This document shows, in pieces, positions 42,676-52,123 of a stretch of 64,000 bases of DNA; position 1 is the first letter of the stretch, and each line of letters begins with the position of its first letter. The DNA is taken from NCBI GenBank assembly GCA_023391635.1, contig JAEWAQ010000048.1:124001-188000 (forward strand), written 5' to 3'. The position numbers and the translations under genes were made by a program. The notes under the pieces are model-generated. The model ran no database searches. It had not been told where the DNA came from and saw only the letters and a list, made by a program, of their open reading frames with translations. Origin of the DNA: Bacillota bacterium (lineage in GTDB: Bacteria; Bacillota; Bacilli; Paenibacillales; Paenibacillaceae).

Positions 42676-44229
42676 ATGGTAAAGAAAAATTGGGTGAGCT
42701 TCATCATTCTCCTGCTCGCATTCTCCGTCGTGATGGCGGCGTGTTCGAGCAAGAACAACGAACCTGCGGCCAGCTCATCTGCTCCAGAGAGTGCCAGCAC
42801 AAAGCCGAGTACGTCCACCGAACCGACACCGGCGCCGCCGGCGAAGATCAAGATGATCGTCTCCGACAACAGTTTGCCTACTCCGAAAGCGGACGATCCT
42901 CGCATCAAGTATATGGAGGAAAAAACGGGTGTCGATCTGGATATTGAGTTCTTGCCGCACGGCACTTATGAAGATCAATTGCGCGTGAGGTTTGCGTCAG
43001 GCGATTTCCCTGATGTCTATCAAGCCTGGTCGGGACCGGATGCCAAACTGATCGAAAGCGGTAAAATTCTCCCGCTGAACGATCTGATCGACACCTACGG
43101 CCCGAACTTGAAGAAGGCCATTCCTCAGGCGGCCTGGGATGCGGTTACGATCAAGGGCGAAATTCTCGCCGTGCCTCAGCCGGCCATGTCGCTGTCCGGC
43201 CAGCTGATGTTTATCCGCAAGGATTGGCTGGATCGGCTGAACCTGCAAGTGCCGACGACGTCCGACGAACTGTTGAACGTACTGCGCGCTTTCCGCGATC
43301 AGGACGCGAACGGCAACGGCGATCCGAACGATGAGATTCCGTTCAGCATGCGGGAAAATATCGGCTGGGGCGACAACATTTTCGGCATGTGGGGCATCGG
43401 TACCGCTTGGACAGAGTACTACTATAATAATGAAGTGATTCTTGGCAACATTCATCCGAATATTCTGAAGCCGCTGGAGTACATCCAGACGATGTGGAAA
43501 GAAAAGCTGATCGACAGCGAGTTCATGACGAACAAGCGGGAAACTTGGGAAAATAAAATCAAGTCAGGCCTCGTCGGTGTATGGGACCATACGCCTCAAC
43601 TTGCCCACCAGTGGGTCATGGACTTGAGAGCGTCGATTCCGGACCAGAATCCCGAAGTTATCGCCATTCCGACACCTCGCGGAACGGGTTACGACGGCCC
43701 GGTCGGCACGCGCTGGAGCCCGATCAGCAAGACGTTTATTATCCCCAAGTCTGCCCAAAATCCGGAGGCGATCATCAAGTATCTCGACTGGCTGATAACG
43801 GACGAAGGCCAGACGTTCACGGAGCTCGGCATCGAGGGAGACACGTACTTCAAGGGCGTGAACGACGGCGTCATTACGTTCGACACCAAGAAATACGACT
43901 CGCTACTCTGGCTCGACAGAGCCATCCGCATGCACGGTTACAACTCCGAGCTGTCCAAAATTAAGCTGGGCGACGACGAGCTGTTCGCCTATATGGACAC
44001 AGCGTATAAGATCGCCAACGAGGAAGGTTTCGTGAACGAATCGGTCGGCATGCCGCCAATCGATAACGAGTACAACATGACGACGATGTTCCGCGAAGCG
44101 GCAGGCAAGGTCATGGTTGGCGCGGCGCCGTTGTCGGACTACGAGAAGTTCATGGCCGACTGGCGCGCGCAAGGTGGGGATCAGCTCGTCAAGGAGCGGA
44201 CAGAGTGGTATAACGCGAATCGCAAGTAG
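42676..44229 (+). CDS. Extracellular sugar-binding lipoprotein (LplA-like), second copy
   Basis: 517 residues. Lipobox MAAC, Ser/Thr/Pro-rich linker, then a family 1 solute-binding fold (LRVRFASGDFPDVYQAWSGPDAKLIESGKILPLNDLIDTYGP, WDAVTIKGEILAVPQ, FRDQDANGNGDPNDEIPF). ATG 42676 has aggagg 10 bases upstream; the longer frame from 42622 lacks a signal peptide in register. Third gene of the importer operon and the natural partner of its permeases; strongly similar along its length to the lipoprotein at 33677. Confidence 0.94.
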   Translation: MVKKNWVSFIILLLAFSVVMAACSSKNNEPAASSSAPESASTKPSTSTEPTPAPPAKIKMIVSDNSLPTPKADDPRIKYMEEKTGVDLDIEFLPHGTYEDQLRVRFASGDFPDVYQAWSGPDAKLIESGKILPLNDLIDTYGPNLKKAIPQAAWDAVTIKGEILAVPQPAMSLSGQLMFIRKDWLDRLNLQVPTTSDELLNVLRAFRDQDANGNGDPNDEIPFSMRENIGWGDNIFGMWGIGTAWTEYYYNNEVILGNIHPNILKPLEYIQTMWKEKLIDSEFMTNKRETWENKIKSGLVGVWDHTPQLAHQWVMDLRASIPDQNPEVIAIPTPRGTGYDGPVGTRWSPISKTFIIPKSAQNPEAIIKYLDWLITDEGQTFTELGIEGDTYFKGVNDGVITFDTKKYDSLLWLDRAIRMHGYNSELSKIKLGDDELFAYMDTAYKIANEEGFVNESVGMPPIDNEYNMTTMFREAAGKVMVGAAPLSDYEKFMADWRAQGGDQLVKERTEWYNANRK

Positions 44230-44260
44230 TTCGAGCGAGATAGCAGCATAATCAAGGGAC

Positions 44261-44299
44261 GCGGAAGAGTATGTGGGGTGTTGCGGCATACTCTTCCGC
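44261..44299 (+). repeat. 13-bp perfect hairpin between binding protein and surface enzyme genes
   Basis: gcggaagagtatg (44261-44273) and catactcttccgc (44287-44299), 13-base loop, no T-run after it. Placed like the intercistronic stems that protect binding-protein mRNA or weaken read-through. Confidence 0.6.
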
Positions 44300-44335
44300 T
44301 ATATCCGATCGAAGAAGGAGTTGAATCTTGCAATT

Positions 44336-47300
44336 ATGAATATGCGATCAGGAAAACGAATCGGCAAGCATCTGCTGACGATGCTGCTGATTGGAAGCAT
44401 GCTCTTGTACGGCTTTCAGGCGTTTGCTCCGCAAGCGTCCGCTGCCGGAGATGATGACGCGCTGAAGAGCGTTCAGGTGCTGGTGGACAAGAACGTCGTC
44501 GTCGCCTGCCACCAGGCTTCCGTCGAGAACAACGGGGATGTGAACAAGGCCGCCCCTCTCAAGAGCGGGAGCGATCACTATACGCATCGGAGCTATTTGA
44601 GCTTCACGGTTCCGTCGACGGTGACAGGAGCGGTGTATTCGGCAAAATTAAGGCTGACGCCGCTCGCGGATAAATCGGACACGAAGCTTGGCGTTTATGC
44701 GGGGCCGGCCGTTGCGGATTGGCCGACGACAACGGTCGGTATGTGGGATGCGAAAGCCGAGCCCGATCAGGCGGTTCGCACCGAGCATAATTGTCCGAGC
44801 GCGCCGAATACGCTTGTGGGCCAGTATGTAGGGACGCTTACCGCAGGTGAAGCGATTGAAGTGGACGTCAGTTCGATGGTGGACGGTCCCGGCACCTATA
44901 CGCTGATGCTGCGTGGCCTTGCCGGGACGAGCGGCGATTACTCGGAATTCATGTCTCTCTACAAGGATCAGGCTAATAAGGACACTTCGATCAGACCCCA
45001 GCTTGTGATCGAATATGAGAGCAACGATGGCGATCCGACGCCTAGCGGGCCTCCTGCCGATTGCACGATCATCGTTCCCATTCTTAAATCGGACGGCATT
45101 CCACATAATGGACAAGTGTGGGGAGCGCAAAAGGGTTCAAAAATCTGTATCGAGGGAGGACCCCGAGCGACTCCAATCCTGCTTGCCAATATGGTTGGCA
45201 CACCGGACAAACCGATTGAGATCGTAGCTTACGGAAAAGCAGTCGAAGCCACTGCCAACATGGAATGGGACGCTGCAATGGACATCAGAAGCTCGGAATA
45301 TTTCATTCTTAACGGAAAATCCATTCCCGGCGTTGAGTACGGCTTCAAGCTGGTCAACAATGCGCAATACGGCTTTGGGCTGCAAGTGGGCAGAGGCAGC
45401 AGCCATTACACGATTCAAGGGGTAGAGATCGTCAAGGCCGGCTTTACCGGATTCATGCTTCGATCTGATGTTGCTCATAAGATTTATCGGGATACCTTTA
45501 CCCAAGAAGGCGTAGTGATCCGGCATAACAAAATTGCCAACGCGAGTACCGCAGGGCAAACGGGATTCGGCTTGCTTGTCGGCGTAGGCAATTTCGGTAC
45601 CGAAAAGCAGGCGCATGAGACGAAGGGGCTTCGCATACATGACAATACGATCTCTGGCACGCAACGTGACGGCATTCTCGTGTACGGAGCCTCCGAAGAT
45701 GTGCGGGTATACAACAATACCATCGAGAATTACGGGCTGGCCAAAGATCCGCTTAACAATAGCGGTCTCTTGATCGGGACGGGTACTTCGGGCGAATTTT
45801 ATAACAACGTCATCCTCGGCCAAGAAGGAGCGACGACCGGCAGAGGAATTAACAACCAGGGGCGCGGCAATGTCAACATCTACAACAATCTGATGGTTGA
45901 GCCCGGTCAATACGGAATCGTCAGCCCGGCAGAGCCTGCTTCCATCATCGAAGGCGACCCGTTATTTGTCAAGGATTTGCCTTCAACCATTCGCTATAAT
46001 ACCATCGTGCATCCTCTTGCTGAAGGAAGTGGAATCGTGCTTCGCGATTCGGCCAATACAGCTGAAGGCAATACGGTGGATCATAATGTAATTGTGCATC
46101 GCAGCGTATCGGATGCGGTATATATCGTGCAAGAGTCAGTTACGTACCCGGTTTCCGTTGTGGACAATTATGGTTCAAATGATATGGGCAGTGTGCAATT
46201 CGTCGACGCTTCGGGCAACCCCCGCGTGTCAGCCAGTTACGCGCTTGGGGCAGGCTCTCCTGCGGAAGGCCATGGATTCCTGCCGGGATTAACGCCTCCG
46301 TCAGATGAACGTTATAAGGACCTTGTCGTGGAATACAAGGGAGGCAAGGATCCGGAAGTTCCGGACGATCCGCTCGATCCTGAATTCGATTACGAGAATT
46401 ACGTGCCCGATCCGGTAGATGTCGACTGCAAGTTTGTCATTGAGTCTAACGAGACGCGTGTTTGGGATGGAACGCAGATGGGCGTCAAGCCTGGGGATAC
46501 CGTATGCATTGAGGGAGGATTGCGTCCGATTTCGCTGCGTCTGGTCAATTTCCACGGCACGGCCGATCAGCCGATCACGTTGATCAACTATGGCGGCGTT
46601 GTCACGATCGTAGAGAATGATCTGGGTCACGGAGCGGCGTTCAAACTCGTCGATTCTTCGCATGTCAGGCTTACGGGTTCAGGCGATAACAACACGGAAT
46701 ACGGCATCCGGATCAAAGGAGTCGGCATATTCGGTCTCAAGCTTGAATCGAAGAACACGGACATTGAGATCGATCATGTGGAAGTATTTGGTTCCGTATT
46801 CGCCGGAATTATGATCAAAACGGACCCTGAAGCGAAAGATCCGTCCACCTGGCGGGACAATTTCACCATGTACAATATTACGGTCAGGAATAATTACGTT
46901 CATGACGTGGATGCAGAAGGCATGTATATCGGACATACATCCTATCATGAAGGCGCGCTTGATAACGGTACGCTGGTATGGCCTCACGCGATCAAGGGTT
47001 TGTTCGTACACGATAATCTGATTGAAAGAACAGGCTGGGACGGACTGCAGGTTGCTTCCGCGACGGATAATGTAGCGGTCTACAACAATATCATCCGCGA
47101 CTACGGGATCGAGGATGTGCTGTGGCAAAACAACGGTCTGCAGATAGGTCCCGGCTCAACAGGCGCGTATTACAATAACATCATCGAGCGCGCCCGGGGA
47201 ACCGGTTCAGGCATCAACACCCAAGGCCACGGAGATCAGATTTTTTACAACAACTTGATTATTGCTCCTAAAGGTACGGGCATTATTAGCATGGAACGAA

Positions 47301-49375
47301 TCAATAGAGAGAAGGATGCCTGGTATGGGCAGGATAACCCGATCTATTTTGTTCACAACACGATCGTGAATCCGGCAGGTGAGGGCATCGATTTCTGGAA
47401 TACGAAGGAATTTCACAAGGGCAGCGCGGCCTATAACAACCTGATTGTAATGGGGAATTCCAAGGGAAAAGCTTTTGACTTCGAATATCCGGAAGAATCC
47501 GAAATGACTTTGGCCAACAACTTGGTAGTAAATACGTTGGAAGAGGCAGGCTTCGTCGATCCGGAGAATGGCAATTACAAACTGCGTGCAGACTCGGCAG
47601 CCATCGGTTTCGGTCTTGATCTGACGGCATTCGATTGGGCTTCAGCGGCAGGCGTGGATCGGGGTGGCATGATCCGCCGCGTTGATGGCGGCTATGATGC
47701 AGGAGCCTATGAATTCGAATTCCAGAAACGAACAGTTGAGATCGACGGTTCCGAGCGGGAGTATCTCGTCTACGTGCCTGCCGATTATGATCCGGCTCGC
47801 ACCTATCCATTCATCGTGTTCAATCACGGGGACGGCGAGAAGCTGAAAGCCGCCGGCGGCGCGAAAGCCGGATTGCAAGCGCTGGTCGGCATCGGCCCGG
47901 CCATTGCCAACAGTCCGCTGCTGAAGGAATCGATCATCTATTTACCGCAGTATCATGAGAACGACAACGGCGCTGAGTTTCTGATCGACCAAGCGCAGCG
48001 TGTGGCGGAAGCATTCAACACCGACCCGACTCGCTGGTATATGACCGGTATTTCGGCGGGCGGATACATCACCTGGAATTGGGGCGGCAAGCGACAACAG
48101 TTGTACGCTGCGCTGATGCCGATTGCCGGCGGCTTGTCGGATACGAGCGAGGAGCAGCTCGGCAAGCTGGCTCTCATCCCGATTCGAGCTTTCCATGGCG
48201 ATGCGGATGATGTGATCGCATTGTCATGGGGCAGCCAGGCAGCGGTTGATCTTGTGGAAGCTGCAGGCGGAGATGTTGAGTTGAAGGTATATCCTGGCGT
48301 AGGGCACAATTCCTGGGATCTTACGTATGGCAACGAAGACAATATCTCTTGGCTGCTGTCGCAGCGCAATATCGACGCGTATACACTTGAATCGAGCGCC
48401 GCCAAGCGGAATCCACAGCAGGACGAAACGGTAAACATAGCGCTACAATTCAACAAGCCCGGCGGATATCCTGTAACCGATTATTACTTTAATGGAAGCA
48501 AGAAAGTGAAGATTACAGGTTACGATAGCGCTGGTGGCTCGGCGGGTACTGCTGCGGGAGCGGCGCTGCTGGGGGCGGAAACCGAAGTGGTCGTTCAGTT
48601 CGACAACGGAAAGGCGTCGATTCCGCTCAAATTGAACCGCAGCGGCGAGCAGAAGATCGTGTTCGCGATCGAAGGCGTCTTGACCGTTGCGAGCGAGCCG
48701 ATTGAAATGAATGTCCAGAGGAAGCCTACGACCTCGACACCGGATAATGAGGAGCCGGATAATCCGGCGCCATCGATCCCTGCGAAGGGTGAACCGGAAC
48801 CGACCAAGGAAATTCCGGCCAAACAGCCCGTCCCGCAGCCAGTTCCCGCGGATACGCGAAATCATTGGGCTAGCGACGCGATTAAGCAATTGGCCGGTCT
48901 GGGCGCACTGGTAACGGAGAAAGACGGTGCATTCCATCCGAACAAGGAGGCTAGCCGAGCGGAGTTTATTGACATGTTGGTGCGGGCCCTGGGACTGCAA
49001 TCGGATGAAATAAAGCCGTTCGCGGACACGAATGGCCACTGGGCGCAGGAATCGATTGCCATTGCAGCCGCGCTGGGTCTGGTGAGTGGATATAACGACT
49101 CGACCTTCGGACCGGAGCGGCAAATATCCCGCGAGGAGATGGCGGTTATTCTGTTCAGGGCGCTGAAGCTGCAGCCAGAAATGGGATCCGGCACCGATTC
49201 ATCGTTCAAAGATCAAACATCTGTGTCCGGTTGGGCATTGGCTGCTGTGCGAGCCGCAACGAAGTTGGATCTATTGAGCGGATACCCGGACGGCAGCTTC
49301 CAACCGAAGCGCTCGCTCAGCCGGGCTGAAGCGGCGATCATCATCGTGCGAATTTGGGCTTATATGCAGCAATAA
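44336..49375 (+). CDS. Giant SLH-anchored surface enzyme: DNRLRE-like, two beta-helices, alpha/beta-hydrolase
   Basis: 1679 residues. Signal peptide (cleavage near residue 36, ASA-AG). About 40-235 resembles a DNRLRE/CBM96 module (SYLSFTVPSTVTGAVYSAKLRL). Two parallel beta-helix domains follow (about 245-690 and 705-1115), each opening with a C-x-IxxGxxP-like motif and rich in YNNxI/VHDN turns. About 1125-1345 is an esterase-like alpha/beta-hydrolase: YLVYVPADYDP, nucleophile Ser1240 in GISAGG, Asp1291 in HGDADD, His1324 in GVGHNSW. A beta-domain and Pro/Glu linker lead to three SLH repeats (about 1505-1679), which bind wall pyruvylated polymer. Likely depolymerises and de-esterifies a glycan at the surface for the importer encoded just upstream. 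aaggag lies 15 bases before ATG 44336, so the start is approximate. Confidence 0.88.
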   Translation: MNMRSGKRIGKHLLTMLLIGSMLLYGFQAFAPQASAAGDDDALKSVQVLVDKNVVVACHQASVENNGDVNKAAPLKSGSDHYTHRSYLSFTVPSTVTGAVYSAKLRLTPLADKSDTKLGVYAGPAVADWPTTTVGMWDAKAEPDQAVRTEHNCPSAPNTLVGQYVGTLTAGEAIEVDVSSMVDGPGTYTLMLRGLAGTSGDYSEFMSLYKDQANKDTSIRPQLVIEYESNDGDPTPSGPPADCTIIVPILKSDGIPHNGQVWGAQKGSKICIEGGPRATPILLANMVGTPDKPIEIVAYGKAVEATANMEWDAAMDIRSSEYFILNGKSIPGVEYGFKLVNNAQYGFGLQVGRGSSHYTIQGVEIVKAGFTGFMLRSDVAHKIYRDTFTQEGVVIRHNKIANASTAGQTGFGLLVGVGNFGTEKQAHETKGLRIHDNTISGTQRDGILVYGASEDVRVYNNTIENYGLAKDPLNNSGLLIGTGTSGEFYNNVILGQEGATTGRGINNQGRGNVNIYNNLMVEPGQYGIVSPAEPASIIEGDPLFVKDLPSTIRYNTIVHPLAEGSGIVLRDSANTAEGNTVDHNVIVHRSVSDAVYIVQESVTYPVSVVDNYGSNDMGSVQFVDASGNPRVSASYALGAGSPAEGHGFLPGLTPPSDERYKDLVVEYKGGKDPEVPDDPLDPEFDYENYVPDPVDVDCKFVIESNETRVWDGTQMGVKPGDTVCIEGGLRPISLRLVNFHGTADQPITLINYGGVVTIVENDLGHGAAFKLVDSSHVRLTGSGDNNTEYGIRIKGVGIFGLKLESKNTDIEIDHVEVFGSVFAGIMIKTDPEAKDPSTWRDNFTMYNITVRNNYVHDVDAEGMYIGHTSYHEGALDNGTLVWPHAIKGLFVHDNLIERTGWDGLQVASATDNVAVYNNIIRDYGIEDVLWQNNGLQIGPGSTGAYYNNIIERARGTGSGINTQGHGDQIFYNNLIIAPKGTGIISMERINREKDAWYGQDNPIYFVHNTIVNPAGEGIDFWNTKEFHKGSAAYNNLIVMGNSKGKAFDFEYPEESEMTLANNLVVNTLEEAGFVDPENGNYKLRADSAAIGFGLDLTAFDWASAAGVDRGGMIRRVDGGYDAGAYEFEFQKRTVEIDGSEREYLVYVPADYDPARTYPFIVFNHGDGEKLKAAGGAKAGLQALVGIGPAIANSPLLKESIIYLPQYHENDNGAEFLIDQAQRVAEAFNTDPTRWYMTGISAGGYITWNWGGKRQQLYAALMPIAGGLSDTSEEQLGKLALIPIRAFHGDADDVIALSWGSQAAVDLVEAAGGDVELKVYPGVGHNSWDLTYGNEDNISWLLSQRNIDAYTLESSAAKRNPQQDETVNIALQFNKPGGYPVTDYYFNGSKKVKITGYDSAGGSAGTAAGAALLGAETEVVVQFDNGKASIPLKLNRSGEQKIVFAIEGVLTVASEPIEMNVQRKPTTSTPDNEEPDNPAPSIPAKGEPEPTKEIPAKQPVPQPVPADTRNHWASDAIKQLAGLGALVTEKDGAFHPNKEASRAEFIDMLVRALGLQSDEIKPFADTNGHWAQESIAIAAALGLVSGYNDSTFGPERQISREEMAVILFRALKLQPEMGSGTDSSFKDQTSVSGWALAAVRAATKLDLLSGYPDGSFQPKRSLSRAEAAIIIVRIWAYMQQ

Positions 49376-49434
49376 TGAGTCAACAGCCCCATGGTGGTAT
49401 GGAATTTTACAATCAGAGATTGCGAATCCAGATT

Positions 49435-49470
49435 CGAGGGAGGGCCCTGAGCGATCAGGTCCCTCCCTCG
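49435..49470. terminator. Long hairpin after the surface enzyme gene
   Basis: cgagggaggg (49435-49444) pairs perfectly with ccctccctcg (49461-49470); inside, cctga pairs with tcagg over gcga. A very stable stem without a T-run. Confidence 0.6.
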
Positions 49471-49553
49471 TGCGCTTGGCAGCGCATTCGACGGCGGTTG
49501 GACATCCGGCGCGAAAAATCGTACAGTGTGAGGTAGAAGGGAGAGGTGAGTCA

Positions 49554-50534
49554 ATGGAGTTTACAAAGTTGGGCCGATCCGGTCTGCGGGTCAGCCAGCT
49601 GTGCCTAGGGACGATGAATTTCGGAGTGGGCACGGAGGAGACGGAAGCATTCCGCATCATGGACGCCGCGCTGGACGCGGGCATCAACTTCTTCGATACC
49701 GCGAACGTGTATGGCTGGGGCGAGAATTCGGGCAGGACGGAAGAGATCGTCGGACGCTGGTTCGCCCAAGGCGGAGGGCGCCGCGAGCGGACGGTGCTTG
49801 CGACGAAGGCATACGGCGACATGCACGACGAGTTGGATGGACCGAACCGCGCTGCAGGATTGTCGGCTTACAAGATTCGCCGCCATCTTGAAGGATCGCT
49901 GCGCCGTCTGCAGACCGATCATGTCGAGCTGTATCAGATGCACCACATAGACCGGTCGGTCACGTGGGAAGAACTGTGGGGCGCGTTCGAAATCGCGCAG
50001 CAGCAAGGCAAGATCGGCTATATCGGATCCAGCAACTTCGCGGGCTGGGACATTGCCGTCGCGCAGGGCGAAGCGAAGGCGCGCGGCCATCTCGGACTCG
50101 TGTCCGAGCAGCACAAGTTCAACTTGCTGTGCCGGCTGCCGGAGCTGGAAGTGCTGCCGGCATCCCAGGCGCTCGGCCTTGGCGTCATCCCCTGGAGTCC
50201 GCTTGACGGCGGCCTGCTTGGCGGCAACGCGCTGAAGTCTGATGCGGGGGGGAGAAGCGGGGGCAATCGGGAGCGGATCGAGAAGCACCGGCCACAGCTC
50301 GAAGCATTTGCCGCGCTGTGTGCCGAACTCGGCTCCAGCGAAGACATCGTTGCGCTCGCCTGGCTGCTGCATCAACCGGCGGTCACCGCGCCGATCATCG
50401 GTTGCCGGACGCTTGAGCAGTTCGAGCGCAGCCTCGCAGCTGTCGAGTTGAAGCTGGATGAAGCGACTCTCGCGCGGATCGACGAGATTTTCCCCGGCCC
50501 GGGCGGCAGCGCTCCGAATGCATACGCCTGGTAA
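49554..50534 (+). CDS. Aldo/keto reductase
   Basis: 326-residue NADPH-dependent (beta/alpha)8 oxidoreductase. Catalytic tetrad visible: Asp48 and Tyr53 (FFDTANVYGWGENSGRTEEIVG), Lys85 (LATKAYG), His130 (QMHHID). Cofactor-side residues GSSNFAGW and the PIIGCRTLEQFERSLAAVELKL end are typical of the YajO/YhdN-like group; physiological substrate unknown. ATG 49554 follows gagaggtgag. Monocistronic, ended by a strong terminator. Confidence 0.95.
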   Translation: MEFTKLGRSGLRVSQLCLGTMNFGVGTEETEAFRIMDAALDAGINFFDTANVYGWGENSGRTEEIVGRWFAQGGGRRERTVLATKAYGDMHDELDGPNRAAGLSAYKIRRHLEGSLRRLQTDHVELYQMHHIDRSVTWEELWGAFEIAQQQGKIGYIGSSNFAGWDIAVAQGEAKARGHLGLVSEQHKFNLLCRLPELEVLPASQALGLGVIPWSPLDGGLLGGNALKSDAGGRSGGNRERIEKHRPQLEAFAALCAELGSSEDIVALAWLLHQPAVTAPIIGCRTLEQFERSLAAVELKLDEATLARIDEIFPGPGGSAPNAYAW

Positions 50535-50559
50535 GCGTCCGGAATCTGGTACGAAGATA

Positions 50560-50616
50560 AAAACGCCGAAGTCCCCTAGTCGCATGATAGGTTGCGAGGG
50601 GATTTCGGCGTTTTTT
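50560..50616 (+). terminator. Rho-independent terminator after the reductase
   Basis: 18-bp stem: aaaacgccgaagtcccct (50560-50577) with aggggatttcggcgtttt (50597-50614), one G-U pair, 19-base loop, T-run to 50616. The A-run on the other strand allows bidirectional use. Confidence 0.92.
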
Positions 50617-50743
50617 CTTATGAAGCGAGAGTTCATAACTTTGGCAGAAGGAAGGGGCGCGGTGGTGATAACGAAGCATGCTGAATTGCGCCGCGCCGGT
50701 GCGGCTGATCTTGTGTCACACGCTGGCGCGAGGCAATCCAAAC

Positions 50744-52123
50744 CTAAGGGATCTGCTCCCTATCCACCAGATTCATCCGTTGCTTCGTCCAATCCGGCTC
50801 GAATGTATATAGGATGGCGCCATCCTGGCCTGCGCCGCGGCCGCCTTCGACGATCAACAGCCCTTCCTCCATTACGGGGTCCACAACCGTCGAAGTCGTC
50901 CAGTAGGGAGATTCGCCGAGGCTGGTCGATTCAATTCCGTTCTCGTCAATCGTTGTCACCACTTGCTCGAACGAGAAAGACGAAGTCTCGCCAGTCTTCT
51001 TATCCACGCCGAATGCGTAAAATTCCAGGCCGTGGCAATCGGTGTAGCGCGGGATGAACAGGAACAACTCCTTATCGCCTGGCCATTCGTATTTGAGAAA
51101 TTGAATAGCCGCATCTGTTCTTTGGACGATCTCGAGGCCGATCAATTCGCGAACAAGCGTCTCATGACCGGCTGCGTCGCGGAAATAAACCTCGTAATCG
51201 CCCCAGAAATACAAATCGGTCTCCAAACCATAACAACTTGGCGCCCCCAGCAGCGAAATGCGCTCATCGCCGTCCTTCTTCGGCCTGATCTCGAACGTGC
51301 CCGAGGCCGACTTGCCAACAGCCCGGACTCCGACATTGGCTGCAGGCAGCGGCGTTGTCATCACCGGGTTGTCGTCTGGTGAAGCTTCCGGCGGTTGATC
51401 GGGCGAGTTCTCGGGCGCATCCTGAGTCTGTTCATCATCTTGCGGATCATCCTGCGAAGGCGGCAAGTCCGGCGAAGTCATCTGAGGGCCATATTGCGCC
51501 AGTGCTAGGCCATTCTCGTCCTTATACCAGTAGTACGCCCGCTCTACAAGTCCGTCATTCCAGATGATGATCAGCTGTGACGCCACATCGCCGCGGCTAA
51601 CGCCATCTTTATCCGCGCCCGCGTCCGTCTCAAGATTCCAACTCACCTCGTACCCATCACGCAACCCATAGTCATAACGCCATGCATCAACGGCAGTCCA
51701 AGTGCTTATGTCGTTCCTGTCCTCAACGTGCGAAGCCGCGAAATCTCGCCGAACCGACATGCTCTCCGTCGGCTTGCCGAAAGCTTGCTCGACCTGGTTC
51801 TCCGTCATGCCGACATGCAGATGCGCCGATACATAGGCCTCCGTCATCGCCGGACCGCCTACGCTCCCGCCTCCCCCGCCGGCCGCTATGCGAAACGGAT
51901 CCCCTAGCGCCGGAACGAACAGCAGCGCGCAGAGCGCAAGCAGCGCCGCCGCTGCCGCGCCTCCGGCCAACCAACCAAACCGACGCCGTTTGTCATCCGT
52001 TTCCGCCGACTTTACACCCCTTGAACGCACCTCGACCGCACGCTGCATTTTCATATCGAAAATCGGCTCTTCGAACGGTCCCTTCTTCAGACGCGAATAC
52101 CAATCCGGCTTACGGTCCGACAT
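50744..52123 (-). CDS. Membrane protein partner (putative anti-sigma factor) of the ECF sigma gene
   Basis: 459 residues. Cytoplasmic N-terminus (about 1-48), one membrane helix (about 50-70), then a large extracellular part: a small SmpA/BamE-like stretch (HVGMTENQVEQAFGKPTE, about 103-120), an acidic Pro/Gln linker (about 215-255) and a beta-rich C-terminal domain. The gene starts inside the end of the sigma factor gene (14-base overlap, gaggaggcgg ribosome binding site), the usual arrangement for an ECF sigma and its anti-sigma. No HCxxC zinc motif is present in the short N-terminus, so this is assigned by position and topology, not by a recognised anti-sigma domain. Confidence 0.7.
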   Translation of the reverse strand: MSDRKPDWYSRLKKGPFEEPIFDMKMQRAVEVRSRGVKSAETDDKRRRFGWLAGGAAAAALLALCALLFVPALGDPFRIAAGGGGGSVGGPAMTEAYVSAHLHVGMTENQVEQAFGKPTESMSVRRDFAASHVEDRNDISTWTAVDAWRYDYGLRDGYEVSWNLETDAGADKDGVSRGDVASQLIIIWNDGLVERAYYWYKDENGLALAQYGPQMTSPDLPPSQDDPQDDEQTQDAPENSPDQPPEASPDDNPVMTTPLPAANVGVRAVGKSASGTFEIRPKKDGDERISLLGAPSCYGLETDLYFWGDYEVYFRDAAGHETLVRELIGLEIVQRTDAAIQFLKYEWPGDKELFLFIPRYTDCHGLEFYAFGVDKKTGETSSFSFEQVVTTIDENGIESTSLGESPYWTTSTVVDPVMEEGLLIVEGGRGAGQDGAILYTFEPDWTKQRMNLVDREQIP

